Notes: a model not told the origin generated them from the letters alone. DNA of 64,000 bases from Brasilonema sp. CT11 (GCF_017982655.1 NZ_JABXYX010000008.1:59348-123347); one strand, 5' to 3'. Shown: positions 1-8,061, counted from the stretch's first letter. Translations and numbers: made by a program.

Positions 1-1885
1 AGTCAGTTTCCTTTGGATGTTTATTTAAAATATTAAATGCTGTCTTGTAAGCTTTAATAGCTTGCTCATTTTTATTTGTTTGAGCTAAAAAACTGCCTTG
101 AATTTTGTAGAACAATACTTGAATCTGTCGTAAGTCAGCTTCTTTCGCTTTTTTATCGGCTTCTGCTATGTGTAAATTTGTCTCGCTTTTCTCAATTTTC
201 TCTTTTGCTTCTTTCGGTTTTTTCAACTGTTGATATGCTTGGGATTGAGCAGCAAATACTAGTGCTTGTTTTAAGGAATAATTATCAATGTTAAAAGATA
301 AGGCAGATAGCCTTAGAGCTTCGTTGTAATATGAATTCGAGGAATTCTGATTTTCTAATTCTCCGGCTAGTTTATTTAATTGCTTAACAGCTTTAACTTC
401 TTCCAAAGTTTCATTGAGTTGCTTTTTCGACAATAGCCCTACAGTTGCTGCTCCTAAAATTGCTACAATTACAACAACAACTCCAATACTAATTCGTCGT
501 TGAGCTTTCTTATTAGCTTCCCTAAGCATTTTATTTCTTGACTCTGCTGCTTCTTTGTCTTTCCTTTCTCTCTCCAAAGCAGCTTTTTGTTCTGACGCAG
601 CGATTTTCTCTTGAATTTCTTTCTCTTGGCTAGCAGCTAAATACTGTTTATCTTGATAACTTAAATTTTTCTCTTTCGCCCATTCAAGAGCTTCTTGTAA
701 TGCCTTGCCCCGCAATAATCGTGATTCATCAGTTCCTCCAGAATCTACCCAACCACGGAAATTCTCTGAATATGGACGCAGGTTATTTAACTGAGTTTCA
801 ATCCAATTAAGGTCAAATATTTGTTGATAAATGCGGTTATAAACTTTTAACTTTTCCTGTCTTTTAACAACTAATCCCGATAACTGCAATTCATTGACTT
901 CAATACTATTATTGCTAGCTATTTCTCCTTTTTTTCGAATTTGTTGATACAATTCCAGCAGATAACTAGCGCGTTGCCCATGTGAAAGAATCCGATCTCG
1001 TATGGTTCGCAAGTGTTCTGGATCATCCTGAGATTCCCAGTTTTCAATAATCCTCGATGTTACTACTTCCCCAACTGAACGACGATTATCCTTAAAAGAC
1101 TCCTCAACCATAAACTTACACAACTTTTGAGTCAGAAATGGTTGTCCACCTGTCCAATCTAAGATTGACTCCATGACTTGTTCGGGATTTGATACTATGC
1201 CTTGCAATCCGTTGATCAGCGGTTGGACTTCATCAATACGAAAACCATGCAGTTCAATTCCTTCTCCAATATTAAAAGGGGTTTGGGTTTTATCAGTTAT
1301 CAAATCGCTGGGAGTCGCCACCCCCAACAAAGCAAACGTCAACCGCTCAAATATCGGATTATCAACTCGTTGATTTTGAAAGAACCGAATCAGAGCAAAA
1401 AAATCATCCAGAGAAAAATCTTGACTCAGTACCCTGTCAATTTCATCGACAAAAATGACTATCGGTTGCTGAATTTTTTCCAGTAAGACTTCTTCGATAA
1501 ACAATCTCAAGCACGTGACTGGATCTAGTATTGATTGTTTTTTTTGCCACCATGTCTGCCAATCAAAATCAAATTTATCTTCCAACTGGCAACTTTCTAC
1601 CAAACCGTAAACAATGCCCCCATACCACTGTGATAGTGTTACCTTGTGCTTACCAATCCCTGTCAAATCTATCGCCGCACAGACAGTCCCTTCTGATTGC
1701 AACCGTTGCATCGTCTGCACCCGCAAGCTAGACTTACCCATCTGCCGGGAATTCAGCACGTAACAAAATTTCCCGGCTCGTAATTTTTGGTAAAACTCCT
1801 CGTCCGCTTCTCGGTGCACATAGCTCTTAGCATCAACCGGAAGACTTGCACCTAGTTGATAGAAGTTGGAACTGCTGGCTACCAC
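1..1885 (-). CDS. AAA-like (AAA_35 type) ATPase with transmembrane helix, partial at window edge
   Basis: The reading frame is open from a GTG at 1885 to the left edge, about 628 codons, with no stop seen. The N-terminal third is an AAA_35-type NTPase domain: the Walker A-like stretch is SRQMGKSSL and the Walker B is VIFVDEID. Around residues 460-485 there is one strongly hydrophobic segment rich in Val and Ile, which predicts a single membrane helix. It is preceded by a charged coiled-coil-like stretch and followed by helical, TPR-like sequence. The GTG is chosen because AAGGAG lies 9 nt upstream and an in-frame TGA sits just before it. The gene begins 13 nt after the stop of the CHAT-AAA gene, so the two are probably cotranscribed and the SD lies on that stop. 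Family knowledge: such proteins often carry C-terminal WD40 or TPR repeats, which may lie beyond the window. The exact role is unknown; a signalling or STAND-like function is inferred. Confidence 0.8.
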   Translation of the reverse strand, partial: MVASSSNFYQLGASLPVDAKSYVHREADEEFYQKLRAGKFCYVLNSRQMGKSSLRVQTMQRLQSEGTVCAAIDLTGIGKHKVTLSQWYGGIVYGLVESCQLEDKFDFDWQTWWQKKQSILDPVTCLRLFIEEVLLEKIQQPIVIFVDEIDRVLSQDFSLDDFFALIRFFQNQRVDNPIFERLTFALLGVATPSDLITDKTQTPFNIGEGIELHGFRIDEVQPLINGLQGIVSNPEQVMESILDWTGGQPFLTQKLCKFMVEESFKDNRRSVGEVVTSRIIENWESQDDPEHLRTIRDRILSHGQRASYLLELYQQIRKKGEIASNNSIEVNELQLSGLVVKRQEKLKVYNRIYQQIFDLNWIETQLNNLRPYSENFRGWVDSGGTDESRLLRGKALQEALEWAKEKNLSYQDKQYLAASQEKEIQEKIAASEQKAALERERKDKEAAESRNKMLREANKKAQRRISIGVVVVIVAILGAATVGLLSKKQLNETLEEVKAVKQLNKLAGELENQNSSNSYYNEALRLSALSFNIDNYSLKQALVFAAQSQAYQQLKKPKEAKEKIEKSETNLHIAEADKKAKEADLRQIQVLFYKIQGSFLAQTNKNEQAIKAYKTAFNILNKHPKETD

Positions 1886-1898
1886 TTTTCAAAACTCC

Positions 1899-3572
1899 TT
1901 ACAAGACGCGGCGGAAATACTCACGGTAAAGTTGGCAACGGGGTGTAACATAATTATTATGTTTTTGTACCAACCCCAAACTGTGTAATTTATAGATAAG
2001 CATTGGATCTAATTCTACTTCTACATTTGAATTAACGACTCGTTTAAAACTTGTTTGCAGTTCTGGTACTGTTTGTAAAACTCCCAATAGAGATCGTAAG
2101 TGATTATTATAAATCCCTGCTTCTGTTGTCGCCGATTGTAATAAATTTTTGAGAGCGACTTTCCCCATTGCAATTTCATACATCGCCAACCGCAACAGGT
2201 AGGGGTGTCCTCCTACCATTGTCCCTAATTCTTCTAAAACAGCATCCGCATCTTGTATTCCGTGTTTTCTTATCAATTCTCTAGTCTGTTGTTGATTAAA
2301 CTCTTCAAGTTCTACAGGTAATCCAGCATTAAAAGGAGATTGATGGACATCTAAAGGAATGTAAACTTCCGTCGAATGCGCTAGAACTAAATGTAGTTTT
2401 TTCCAAATATCAGAAGTTTTCCCTTTCTCATGCCAAGAACGTAACAATCCTAAAAAATCTTCCACCACTTCACTATAAGTAAATAATCTATCTACTTCAT
2501 CTAAACCTAAAACTACATGTTGATTAATTTTAGCTAAAATATACTTCTTAAAATAAGCTGTACAATTATCGTTGCTACCGAGAATGTTCAGATTCCATAC
2601 TTCGGAAACCTTATTTTCCAGGTTTAGCTCATCACTAACCCTGACACAAAACCAACGTAAAAAGTTATCAAGATTTGTTAATATTGCTTTGTCTATACTA
2701 CCCAAGTCTAAATAAACTGATTGCGCATTCTGTTGAGCAGCGTCAGCCATAAGCCTAGTCAATAAAGAAGTTTTCCCCATCAGTTTTGGCGCTTTAATCC
2801 GAATTAGGGAACCAGGCTTCAAGAGTGTTTCGTAAACAGACTTAATGCCATCTTGTTCTATATAAAAAGGTGAGATAAGTGGCACAGAGCCATCGGGATA
2901 TTCTAATTCCATAACTGGAGAAGAGTTATATATATTATTTCCGTCAGTTGCTCGTTCAATATGTATACTTGTCGCTGGTTCCGGTTTTGGATTCTCAATC
3001 CATTCAAGTTTTCTTTTCAAGACTGGTATCTGCCCCTGTGAAACATCTTCCATTTGAATGGCAACCAATCCTTCTTCAAAAGCCCTCTGAATAATATCAA
3101 GACTATCTGGATTTTCGTACCCTAGTCCATCATAAAATCCAATAGCAAATACAATCGCTGCTTTGTCACCAATCGGCTGATTCATGCCGATTGTATAATT
3201 AATATGTTGGCTAATAGCCACTGCCGATTTTTCGGAATAACAGGCGTTAAGTAACACACACTTAACATGATTGGCGTGTAGCTTAAATAATGCTGCTAAT
3301 GCGAATGCTGAAACAGCTTTATGATTTCCCGAGTCATCTTCTAATGCTAAGCTGCCATCCTCCATTCCATGTCCACAAAAATGCACAATTTGAGGAAGTT
3401 CTTCTGCTAAAGCCCGACGAATATCTTGGGGGCGTACAGCAGTTCTAATTTTAATTTCCCACTTATCTCTTTTGACTCCCCGTCTAATAGCTTCAACTAT
3501 ATCCCGAATTTCTTTATCCAAACGTAATCCCTCTGGGATTGCTGTCAAAATTAATACTTTATCCAAAGACAT
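1899..3572 (-). CDS. CHAT-domain (caspase-like) protein fused to AAA_35 NTPase
   Basis: The protein has 557 residues. Residues 1-195 form a CHAT caspase-like protease domain with the expected His68 in HFCGHG and Cys111 in LLNACYS. Residues 225-557 form an AAA_35-type NTPase with Walker A APKLMGKTS (261-269; the usual leading Gly is Ala) and Walker B VVLGLDEVD (353-361). The start ATG has GGGGAG 9 nt upstream. It overlaps the small upstream ORF by 14 nt and is followed 13 nt later by a second AAA_35 gene, so a three-gene transcription unit is likely. CHAT proteases are known effectors in bacterial defence and cell-death pathways; the target here is not evident. A paralogue with an added TIR domain lies at 61005-63128. 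The gene is inside what appears to be the end of a CRISPR-associated transposon and so may be cargo. Confidence 0.85.
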   Translation of the reverse strand: MSLDKVLILTAIPEGLRLDKEIRDIVEAIRRGVKRDKWEIKIRTAVRPQDIRRALAEELPQIVHFCGHGMEDGSLALEDDSGNHKAVSAFALAALFKLHANHVKCVLLNACYSEKSAVAISQHINYTIGMNQPIGDKAAIVFAIGFYDGLGYENPDSLDIIQRAFEEGLVAIQMEDVSQGQIPVLKRKLEWIENPKPEPATSIHIERATDGNNIYNSSPVMELEYPDGSVPLISPFYIEQDGIKSVYETLLKPGSLIRIKAPKLMGKTSLLTRLMADAAQQNAQSVYLDLGSIDKAILTNLDNFLRWFCVRVSDELNLENKVSEVWNLNILGSNDNCTAYFKKYILAKINQHVVLGLDEVDRLFTYSEVVEDFLGLLRSWHEKGKTSDIWKKLHLVLAHSTEVYIPLDVHQSPFNAGLPVELEEFNQQQTRELIRKHGIQDADAVLEELGTMVGGHPYLLRLAMYEIAMGKVALKNLLQSATTEAGIYNNHLRSLLGVLQTVPELQTSFKRVVNSNVEVELDPMLIYKLHSLGLVQKHNNYVTPRCQLYREYFRRVL

Positions 3573-3756
3573 TACTGCTCGCTCCCCAATTGTTAGTGGA
3601 GGGGGTAACTAGATTAGGCTGATTGGATAGGGAATCTTCGTTTTGTTTTAGCAATTGCTCAATTAGCTCAGTTATCACTTTACTCAAAATGATTCCACAA
3701 ATAGCACAGGCTGCGTGAAATATCTTTTTTATATTGTTGGCGATACTAGTATGCAT
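3559..3756 (-). CDS. small hydrophobic protein upstream of CHAT-AAA gene
   Basis: This is a 65-residue ORF with a hydrophobic segment around residues 12-35 and a polar, Asn/Ser-rich tail. It overlaps the CHAT-AAA start by 14 nt in another frame, which would suit translational coupling, and the CHAT gene's Shine-Dalgarno lies inside it. No strong SD is visible before its own ATG and I do not recognise the family. It may be a small membrane partner of the CHAT protein or only an open leader region. Position is the main support. Confidence 0.35.
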   Translation of the reverse strand: MHTSIANNIKKIFHAACAICGIILSKVITELIEQLLKQNEDSLSNQPNLVTPSTNNWGASSNVFG

Positions 3757-4370
3757 AACTTTTACAGATCTGAGGCTGCTTTGAAACAGTATCCAAACAA
3801 ATTTACAAATGTATAAAATACTATTCCAGAATTGATACTATCAATTTCAGCTTGATTTTGATAGCCTGATTCATAGAGGAATCCGGTTTGATTTGGTGAA
3901 CGAACTCGTAGGGGGAGGGAACGCTTAACAGGGAACAGGGAACAGGAAAGAAGAAATAAAGCTGTACCTAGCTTCGTCAAAACTCAAATAGGAATCCTAA
4001 GAGCGATCGCTCTTAGGATTGCTTTCCTCAGCACAATCTTGTACAAAATTGTATATTTACTCACAATTGGTAATGTTACAAAAAAATTGCCATGAAGCAA
4101 TGGGAGCGATCGCTCTGACTCACTGTAGAAACATAACTCCCTGAACCCACAATCCGTCTTAACGGACTTGCGATACGCGCAGCGTCAAGCCAAGGGCTTA
4201 TCGCCCGCGCCCCCCCAAATAGCATTTTCCGCGCCAACTGATTACTGACATTGGATACTCTCGCATCGCCACATCAATGGTCATAACGTCATACCGTGGA
4301 TCAAATGATCGCCTGTTTTTAATTGGAATTAGCACTGCCAATTGGGTTGTAGAATCTCATTTAGCTTCAA
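3757..4370. other. 614-bp spacer inside presumed transposon end, no gene recognised
   Basis: No convincing gene is visible. The stretch holds a perfect 28-bp palindrome at 3993-4020, a second GCGATCGC site near 4106, and a copy of a dispersed palindromic repeat around 4165-4205 (gcgatacgc...cttatcgccc), also seen near 16130, 31137 and 49330. An open frame on the minus strand at 3762-3980 looks like translated repeat DNA. I see no cas12k or tns gene remnant here. Confidence 0.5.
3993..4020. repeat. perfect 28-bp palindrome centred on a HIP1 site
   Basis: The 12-base arms AATCCTAAGAGC and GCTCTTAGGATT flank GATC, so the whole 28 bp is self-complementary with a GCGATCGC core. It lies about 240 bp upstream of the small ORF and CHAT-AAA genes. 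It could be a protein-binding site or simply a HIP1-nucleated palindrome. Confidence 0.6.
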
Positions 4371-4407
4371 AGTTTTTGGAGGGTTGAAAGGCGCGCCAGT
4401 TTGAAGT
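4371..4407 (+). ncRNA. delocalised type V-K CRISPR repeat-spacer (homing crRNA) targeting tRNA-Pro
   Basis: The stretch 4378-4390 reads GGAGGGTTGAAAG, which matches the 3' end of type V-K (Cas12k) CRISPR repeats as I remember them (GGGTTGAAAG). The next 17 nt, 4391-4407 (GCGCGCCAGTTTGAAGT), match the tRNA-Pro gene at 4665-4649 on the minus strand at 14 of 17 positions; the mismatches are spacer bases 9, 14 and 15. The genomic target is preceded by GGTA, which fits the Cas12k PAM (GTN). The element terminus lies 60 bp beyond that PAM. Type V-K elements are known to carry a separate short repeat-spacer of this kind for homing beside tRNA genes. The promoter and any tracrRNA are not visible in the window. 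Confidence 0.8.
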
Positions 4408-4437
4408 TTTAGAAAATTTTCATAGGTAAATTAAAAT

Positions 4438-4466
4438 GAGGTATGTGGTTCAAAACCACATGCCTC
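4438..4466. repeat. 13-bp hairpin next to the transposon end
   Basis: The 13-nt arms 4438-4450 and 4454-4466 pair completely, with one G-T pair, around a 3-nt loop. No T-run follows on either strand, so it is not a typical terminator. It sits between the crRNA-like unit and the first TnsB-like repeat and could end the crRNA transcript or be structural. Confidence 0.5.
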
Positions 4467-4483
4467 ACTCTGAACTCAGTCAG

Positions 4484-4605
4484 TGACATTAATTTGTTAA
4501 CGGCTGTCAGGAGTCACCCGACGACATTAATTTGTTAAAACGACAGATAATATGTTAATAACGACATTAATCTGTTAACGACGACAAATAATGTGTTATT
4601 CGACA
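4484..4605 (-). mobile_element. terminal TnsB-binding repeats and TGT end of a Tn7-like (type V-K CAST) transposon
   Basis: Five related 17-19 bp repeats, read on the minus strand as TTAACAxATTAATGTCG variants, start at 4484, 4522, 4541, 4562 and 4582; the last four are spaced about 20 bp. The outer edge on the minus strand begins TGTCGAATAACAC, giving the 5'-TGT terminus of Tn7-like elements at 4605, only 8 bp from the end of the tRNA-Pro gene. The arrangement and sequence closely resemble the ends of cyanobacterial Cas12k transposons as I recall them. The element must extend leftward. Its transposase genes (tnsB, tnsC, tniQ, cas12k) and other end are not in this window, so it may be complete beyond the edge or a decayed remnant. 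Confidence 0.85.
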
Positions 4606-4613
4606 TCTATCAA

Positions 4614-4687
4614 TCGGAGCGGCGGGATTCGAACCCACGACCTCCACTACCCCAAAGTGGCGCGCTACCAAGCTGCGCTACGCCCCG
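4614..4687 (-). tRNA. tRNA-Pro (GGG anticodon)
   Basis: The 74-nt cloverleaf reads 5' CGGGGCGTAGCGCAGC and ends with acceptor strand CGCTCCG plus discriminator A; CCA is not encoded. The anticodon stem is CCACT/AGTGG with loop TTGGGGT, giving anticodon GGG (Pro, CCC/CCU). The T arm contains GGTTCGAATCC. The D-stem to anticodon region (4649-4669) is the apparent target of the homing crRNA at 4391-4407. The gene itself is intact because the element inserted just past its 3' end. Confidence 0.95.
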
Positions 4688-4739
4688 CAGTCAACTTTCC
4701 AACCATAACATCAAAAACCACAATTATCAAGACCTCAAT

Positions 4740-5105
4740 TTAAAAAACTTTGAGCATCTGGGAGGCTTTCAACAAACCAGCAACAGCGGAATCATCCCAT
4801 TTACCTTCTGCACAACGCCCTGTTTTCAGGATAAAACGCAGACTATAGGCATGAGGATAACCTTCGGCTTCCATCCATAATAAATCGCTTTCAGCTTCAC
4901 AGGTAATCTTTTCCTCATCCATTAATTCAGTTGCAATTTGCCGAATGGTGTCTGCTAGTTGCGTTAGTAGCCGACAAAAATCATTCAATTCAGCTTCAGT
5001 TAACTCGATCGCCCAATCATCTGTACCCACTAAACCTTTGAACTCTGGCGCTGCTGGGTTCCAGCCGATACGCCAACCAAGTCCACTTTTGAGAACACGT
5101 TCCAT
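4740..5105 (-). CDS. DUF1818 family protein
   Basis: The protein begins MERVLKSGLGWRIGWNP and continues LVGTDDWAIELTEAELNDF, which matches the cyanobacterial DUF1818 family, a small soluble alpha/beta protein of unknown function about 120 residues long. The frame is open a further 12 codons upstream, but the family usually starts at the Met at 5105, so 121 residues are proposed. No clear Shine-Dalgarno precedes either start. It stands alone, 52 bp from tRNA-Pro, with repeat DNA upstream. Confidence 0.75.
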   Translation of the reverse strand: MERVLKSGLGWRIGWNPAAPEFKGLVGTDDWAIELTEAELNDFCRLLTQLADTIRQIATELMDEEKITCEAESDLLWMEAEGYPHAYSLRFILKTGRCAEGKWDDSAVAGLLKASQMLKVF

Positions 5106-5559
5106 AAAAAAGTTTTGAATTTTCAGTAGTAAGTAGCTCAACTTAATTAAACGTGAAATGTCATTACGAGCGGAACGGAGTGTAGCGAAGTAATCGCAAA
5201 GATTCTATTTTACGTTTTTCAATGTTGACCTACTTATCATATCAAGTCCGGTTAATCACTTATTATTCGTCATTGCGAGTGAAACGAAGCAATCGCAATG
5301 GTTTGAGATTGCTTCACTCCGCTATCGCTGCGTATGCCCAGAGGGCACGCTACGCTAACGCAATGACAACTCATCATCCGGACTTGATATCATCTATGGT
5401 TAAAATTTTAATTTCTATCCCAATTTTCCGTTGTGGTTGGAGATGCTTCACTACGCTGTCGCTCCGTTCAGCATGACATTTTTGACTTCTCAGACATCCT
5501 CTAAGCGTCCTTTGAGTGCGCCGCCTTAGGGGCTAGCTCTGAGGAATTAGGCGGTTAGC
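5106..5559. other. repeat-filled spacer between DUF1818 gene and mutY
   Basis: No gene is recognised. The spacer holds a partial GCGAGCGGAACGGAG-type repeat at about 5165-5210, the nested inverted-repeat element at 5239-5390, and a further related fragment near 5440-5480. The 3' end carries a GC-rich repeat (cgccgccttaggggctagc) that resembles one near 34065-34085. Confidence 0.6.
5239..5390. repeat. nested miniature inverted-repeat element
   Basis: Perfect 13-bp outer inverted repeats (atatcaagtccgg at 5239-5251 and its complement at 5378-5390) enclose a second palindrome, 5269-5367, that begins GTCATTGCGAG and ends CGCAATGAC. The inner palindrome is the same family as the one at 63163-63246. 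No ORF is present, so this is a non-autonomous element or one repeat nested in another. Confidence 0.7.
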
Positions 5560-6684
5560 CTAATGATAGTTCGCAAAAAGTTTAAAAACTTTGTTGTCTA
5601 ATGAAGTGGAAAGTTTTGAACCAACAACACTTCTTGGAACCCAGTCAAAAGATTGTGACAAACCAAGTTTCTGCCAAAGAACACTCTCTGTAGTGATGCT
5701 TGGGTTTTCCAACTCCTGCACGACGAGAACTTTTCCTGAAATCCGATGATGGGTGATATTGTGTGAAAATTTGCTAGACAGTTCCAAAAATTGAAGATGT
5801 TGCAGAGATTGAAGAACCTGCTTGACTTCTGAAGCTTCAGTTGCAGAGATTAATGGAAACCCGACAGTGTTGGAGAGAAATCCTTTTGTTCTGTGGACTA
5901 TCGCCACTGTATCTGTTCCCTTTCTCCAAAACACCAAAGCAAACAACTCCACATCCACCGTATCACGTCGTGGTTTTTTGGGAGGACAAATTTCAACACA
6001 ATTGTGTGCAAAAGCCAAACACTCTTTCTGTATTGGACACAAAAGACACAGAGGTTTCGATTTACGACAGACAGTAGCTCCTAACTCCATTATTGCTTGG
6101 TTAAAGTCACCAGGACGTTCCTCAGGAATCATCTGATCTACATGAGTTTGAATTGCTGATTTTCCAGAAGAACTCCACACATCCTCAGATAAACTAAGCA
6201 AACGACTCACAACTCGCACAACATTACCATCAACACAGGCAACTTTTTCATTGAAGCAAATACTTGCAATCACAGACGCCGTGTAAGATCCACAGCCAGG
6301 AATTTTCAACCACTCATGGTATGATTGTGGAAAATGACCTTCCAACTCCTCAACAATAAACTTTGCACCTTTGTTTAAATTACGGGCACGAGCATAATAG
6401 CCTAATCCTGACCAAAGTTGACGCAATATCTCTTCATCACAACTGGCAAGATCATAAACAGTAGGAAGGTGCTTAACAAATTCTGAGAACTTTGGCACAA
6501 CCACAGCCAGAGTAGTTTGTTGACTCATCACCTCACACACCCAGGTGTGATAGATGTTGATTTTCTGACGCCAAGGCAATGGTCTGCAATGGCGATCGTA
6601 CCACGCTAGGAGTTTCTGGGCACATTGATTCACTGTCCAACCTTTGTTGAGTGCAAGATAAATCCTAGCAATGTCAAAACCCAT
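5560..6684 (-). CDS. mutY: A/G-specific adenine DNA glycosylase MutY
   Basis: The protein has 374 residues. It carries the HhH-GPD glycosylase core, the catalytic-type Glu in CEVMSQQT, the helix-hairpin-helix IPGCGSYTA, the catalytic Asp in CVDGNVVRVVSR, and the 4Fe-4S cluster motif C-x6-C-x2-C-x5-C in CRKSKPLCLLCPIQKEC. The C-terminal 120 residues match the NUDIX-like 8-oxoG recognition domain in position. MutY removes adenine mispaired with 8-oxoguanine. It is monocistronic here, with a 34-residue membrane peptide gene upstream on the same strand. Confidence 0.9.
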   Translation of the reverse strand: MGFDIARIYLALNKGWTVNQCAQKLLAWYDRHCRPLPWRQKINIYHTWVCEVMSQQTTLAVVVPKFSEFVKHLPTVYDLASCDEEILRQLWSGLGYYARARNLNKGAKFIVEELEGHFPQSYHEWLKIPGCGSYTASVIASICFNEKVACVDGNVVRVVSRLLSLSEDVWSSSGKSAIQTHVDQMIPEERPGDFNQAIMELGATVCRKSKPLCLLCPIQKECLAFAHNCVEICPPKKPRRDTVDVELFALVFWRKGTDTVAIVHRTKGFLSNTVGFPLISATEASEVKQVLQSLQHLQFLELSSKFSHNITHHRISGKVLVVQELENPSITTESVLWQKLGLSQSFDWVPRSVVGSKLSTSLDNKVFKLFANYH

Positions 6685-6739
6685 CTCATAATTGAAATGG
6701 GTTTTGTAAAGTTATTTTCTAAAAATGAGAGTTATTGCT

Positions 6740-6844
6740 TTAGAAAAGATTCATGAGAGTGATGACACCAGCGCTGGTGAGCATGACCAAAGCTCCCATA
6801 ACTAAAGACTGGTTCAGTTGGTTTGGAGTTTTGGAACCGTTCAT
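6740..6844 (-). CDS. 34-residue single-helix membrane protein
   Basis: This short ORF begins MNGSKTPNQLNQSLVMG and is followed by a hydrophobic helix ending at ITLMNLF. AGGGAA lies about 8 nt before the ATG. The shape (short polar N-terminus, one membrane helix) resembles small photosystem or thylakoid subunits, but I do not recognise a specific family. Codon structure and the SD favour a real gene. Confidence 0.5.
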   Translation of the reverse strand: MNGSKTPNQLNQSLVMGALVMLTSAGVITLMNLF

Positions 6845-7071
6845 GTGTATAATTCCCTAATTTTAAAGATTTCATTAAGAGTAACAGTTTTGCTCTCATA
6901 TATGAAGAAAAACATAGTAAAACTTAAAAAAGCTTAACCTAGGTTAACAAATGCAGCAGTTTTTACTTAACTCAAGATAAAGACTTCTGCAAAACTGTCT
7001 CACATGTAAAGTTTTGTGTAGATTCTTGTAAATAACCTGTTACACATATCACCTCCCCAGTTTTCCTGTAT

Positions 7072-7182
7072 TCTCGTTCCCAGGCTACAGCCTGGGAATG
7101 CAATGCGCTTAGGCTCTGCCTGCAGTGACTCAAGAGGCGGAGCCTCCGTTGCTGCATTCCTTGTCAGAGACAAGGAACGAGA
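7072..7182. repeat. 111-bp inverted-repeat element with internal hairpins
   Basis: The ends TCTCGTTCC and GGAACGAGA are inverted repeats. Inside are hairpins such as CCCAGGCTACAGCCTGGG, a pair formed by ggctctgcc and ggcggagcc, and TTGTCAGAGACAA. It lies between the small membrane protein gene and cysH and carries no gene, so the frames open here are translated repeat. Confidence 0.65.
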
Positions 7183-7335
7183 CATACGAGACATATTTTG
7201 AGTTACTTAGACCCGTCGCCTCTTGGCAAAGGTTACCGAACATGGTATTTACTTAATTCCGACCGATGTGTGTGCCTTTGTGGTGTAAGATTGATATAAC
7301 TAAGCAAAAAAACTCATTGGACTAAAGAAGAATTT

Positions 7336-8061
7336 ATGACTGTTTCACCAGCAACTAGACCCGAAACCCCTGCTTTTGACCTAGAACAACTCAATCAGAA
7401 ATTTGAAACCGCTCATCCGAGAGATATACTGGCGTGGTCTGCAGAAAATATTTCAACTGGACTGGTGCAAACCAGTGCCTTTAACGTAGATGACATCATC
7501 ATCACGCATATTCTCTACGTTGATCTCAAGCACCCAGTTCCAGTGATATTCCTCGACACGCTGTACCACTTCCGCGAAACTCTAGAACTGGTTGCTAAAG
7601 TCAAAGACACTTACAATTTGGATCTCAAAGTTTACAAAACCCCAGATGTAGACACTCGCGAAGCCTTTGCCGCAAAATATGGTGAAGCACTTTGGGATAC
7701 AGATATCGCTAAATTCCACGAAGTCACCAAAATCGAACCATTGCAACGAGGTATAGCGGAACTCAATACCGTCGCTTGGATTACCGGACGTCGTCGCGAT
7801 CAAGCTGTTACCCGTGCTAATATGCCCGTATTTGAACTTGACAGCAACAACCGTTTAAAAATCAATCCTCTTGCAAACTGGACACGTAAACAAAGCTGGG
7901 AGTATGTCGCTGAACACGGCGTCATCTACAATCCCCTACATGACCAAGGTTATCCCAGTATTGGCGATGAACCTATCACAACCCGAGTCGGTGAAGGCGA
8001 AGATGAACGCGCTGGACGTTGGCGGGGTACTGGTAAAACTGAGTGTGGTATTCATATTTAA
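7336..8061 (+). CDS. cysH: phosphoadenylyl-sulfate (PAPS) reductase
   Basis: The 241-residue protein reduces PAPS to sulfite with thioredoxin in assimilatory sulfate reduction. Supporting sequence includes the PP-loop region near FLDTLYHF, the substrate-binding stretch ITGRRRDQ, and the C-terminal KTECGIHI with active-site Cys237. It lacks the paired cysteines that hold an iron-sulfur cluster in APS reductases, so PAPS is the likely substrate. The start ATG has AAGAAG 6-8 nt upstream. No other sulfur gene is adjacent. Confidence 0.93.
   Translation: MTVSPATRPETPAFDLEQLNQKFETAHPRDILAWSAENISTGLVQTSAFNVDDIIITHILYVDLKHPVPVIFLDTLYHFRETLELVAKVKDTYNLDLKVYKTPDVDTREAFAAKYGEALWDTDIAKFHEVTKIEPLQRGIAELNTVAWITGRRRDQAVTRANMPVFELDSNNRLKINPLANWTRKQSWEYVAEHGVIYNPLHDQGYPSIGDEPITTRVGEGEDERAGRWRGTGKTECGIHI

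Noticed and set aside
3762..3980. 72-residue open frame on the minus strand
   Set aside because: The translation (for example PVKRSLPLRVRSPN) is typical of tandem-repeat and spacer DNA, has no SD and no family resemblance.
3980..4370. Search for cas12k, tracrRNA or tns remnants beside the CAST end
   Set aside because: I could find no coding remnant or tracr-like sequence; the machinery must lie beyond the left edge or be lost.
4438..4466. Hairpin considered as a terminator or CRISPR repeat
   Set aside because: There is no T-tract, it is single copy, and its sequence does not resemble a V-K CRISPR repeat.
6972..7194. Overlapping short frames upstream of cysH
   Set aside because: They coincide with the 7072-7182 inverted-repeat element and have no start signals.
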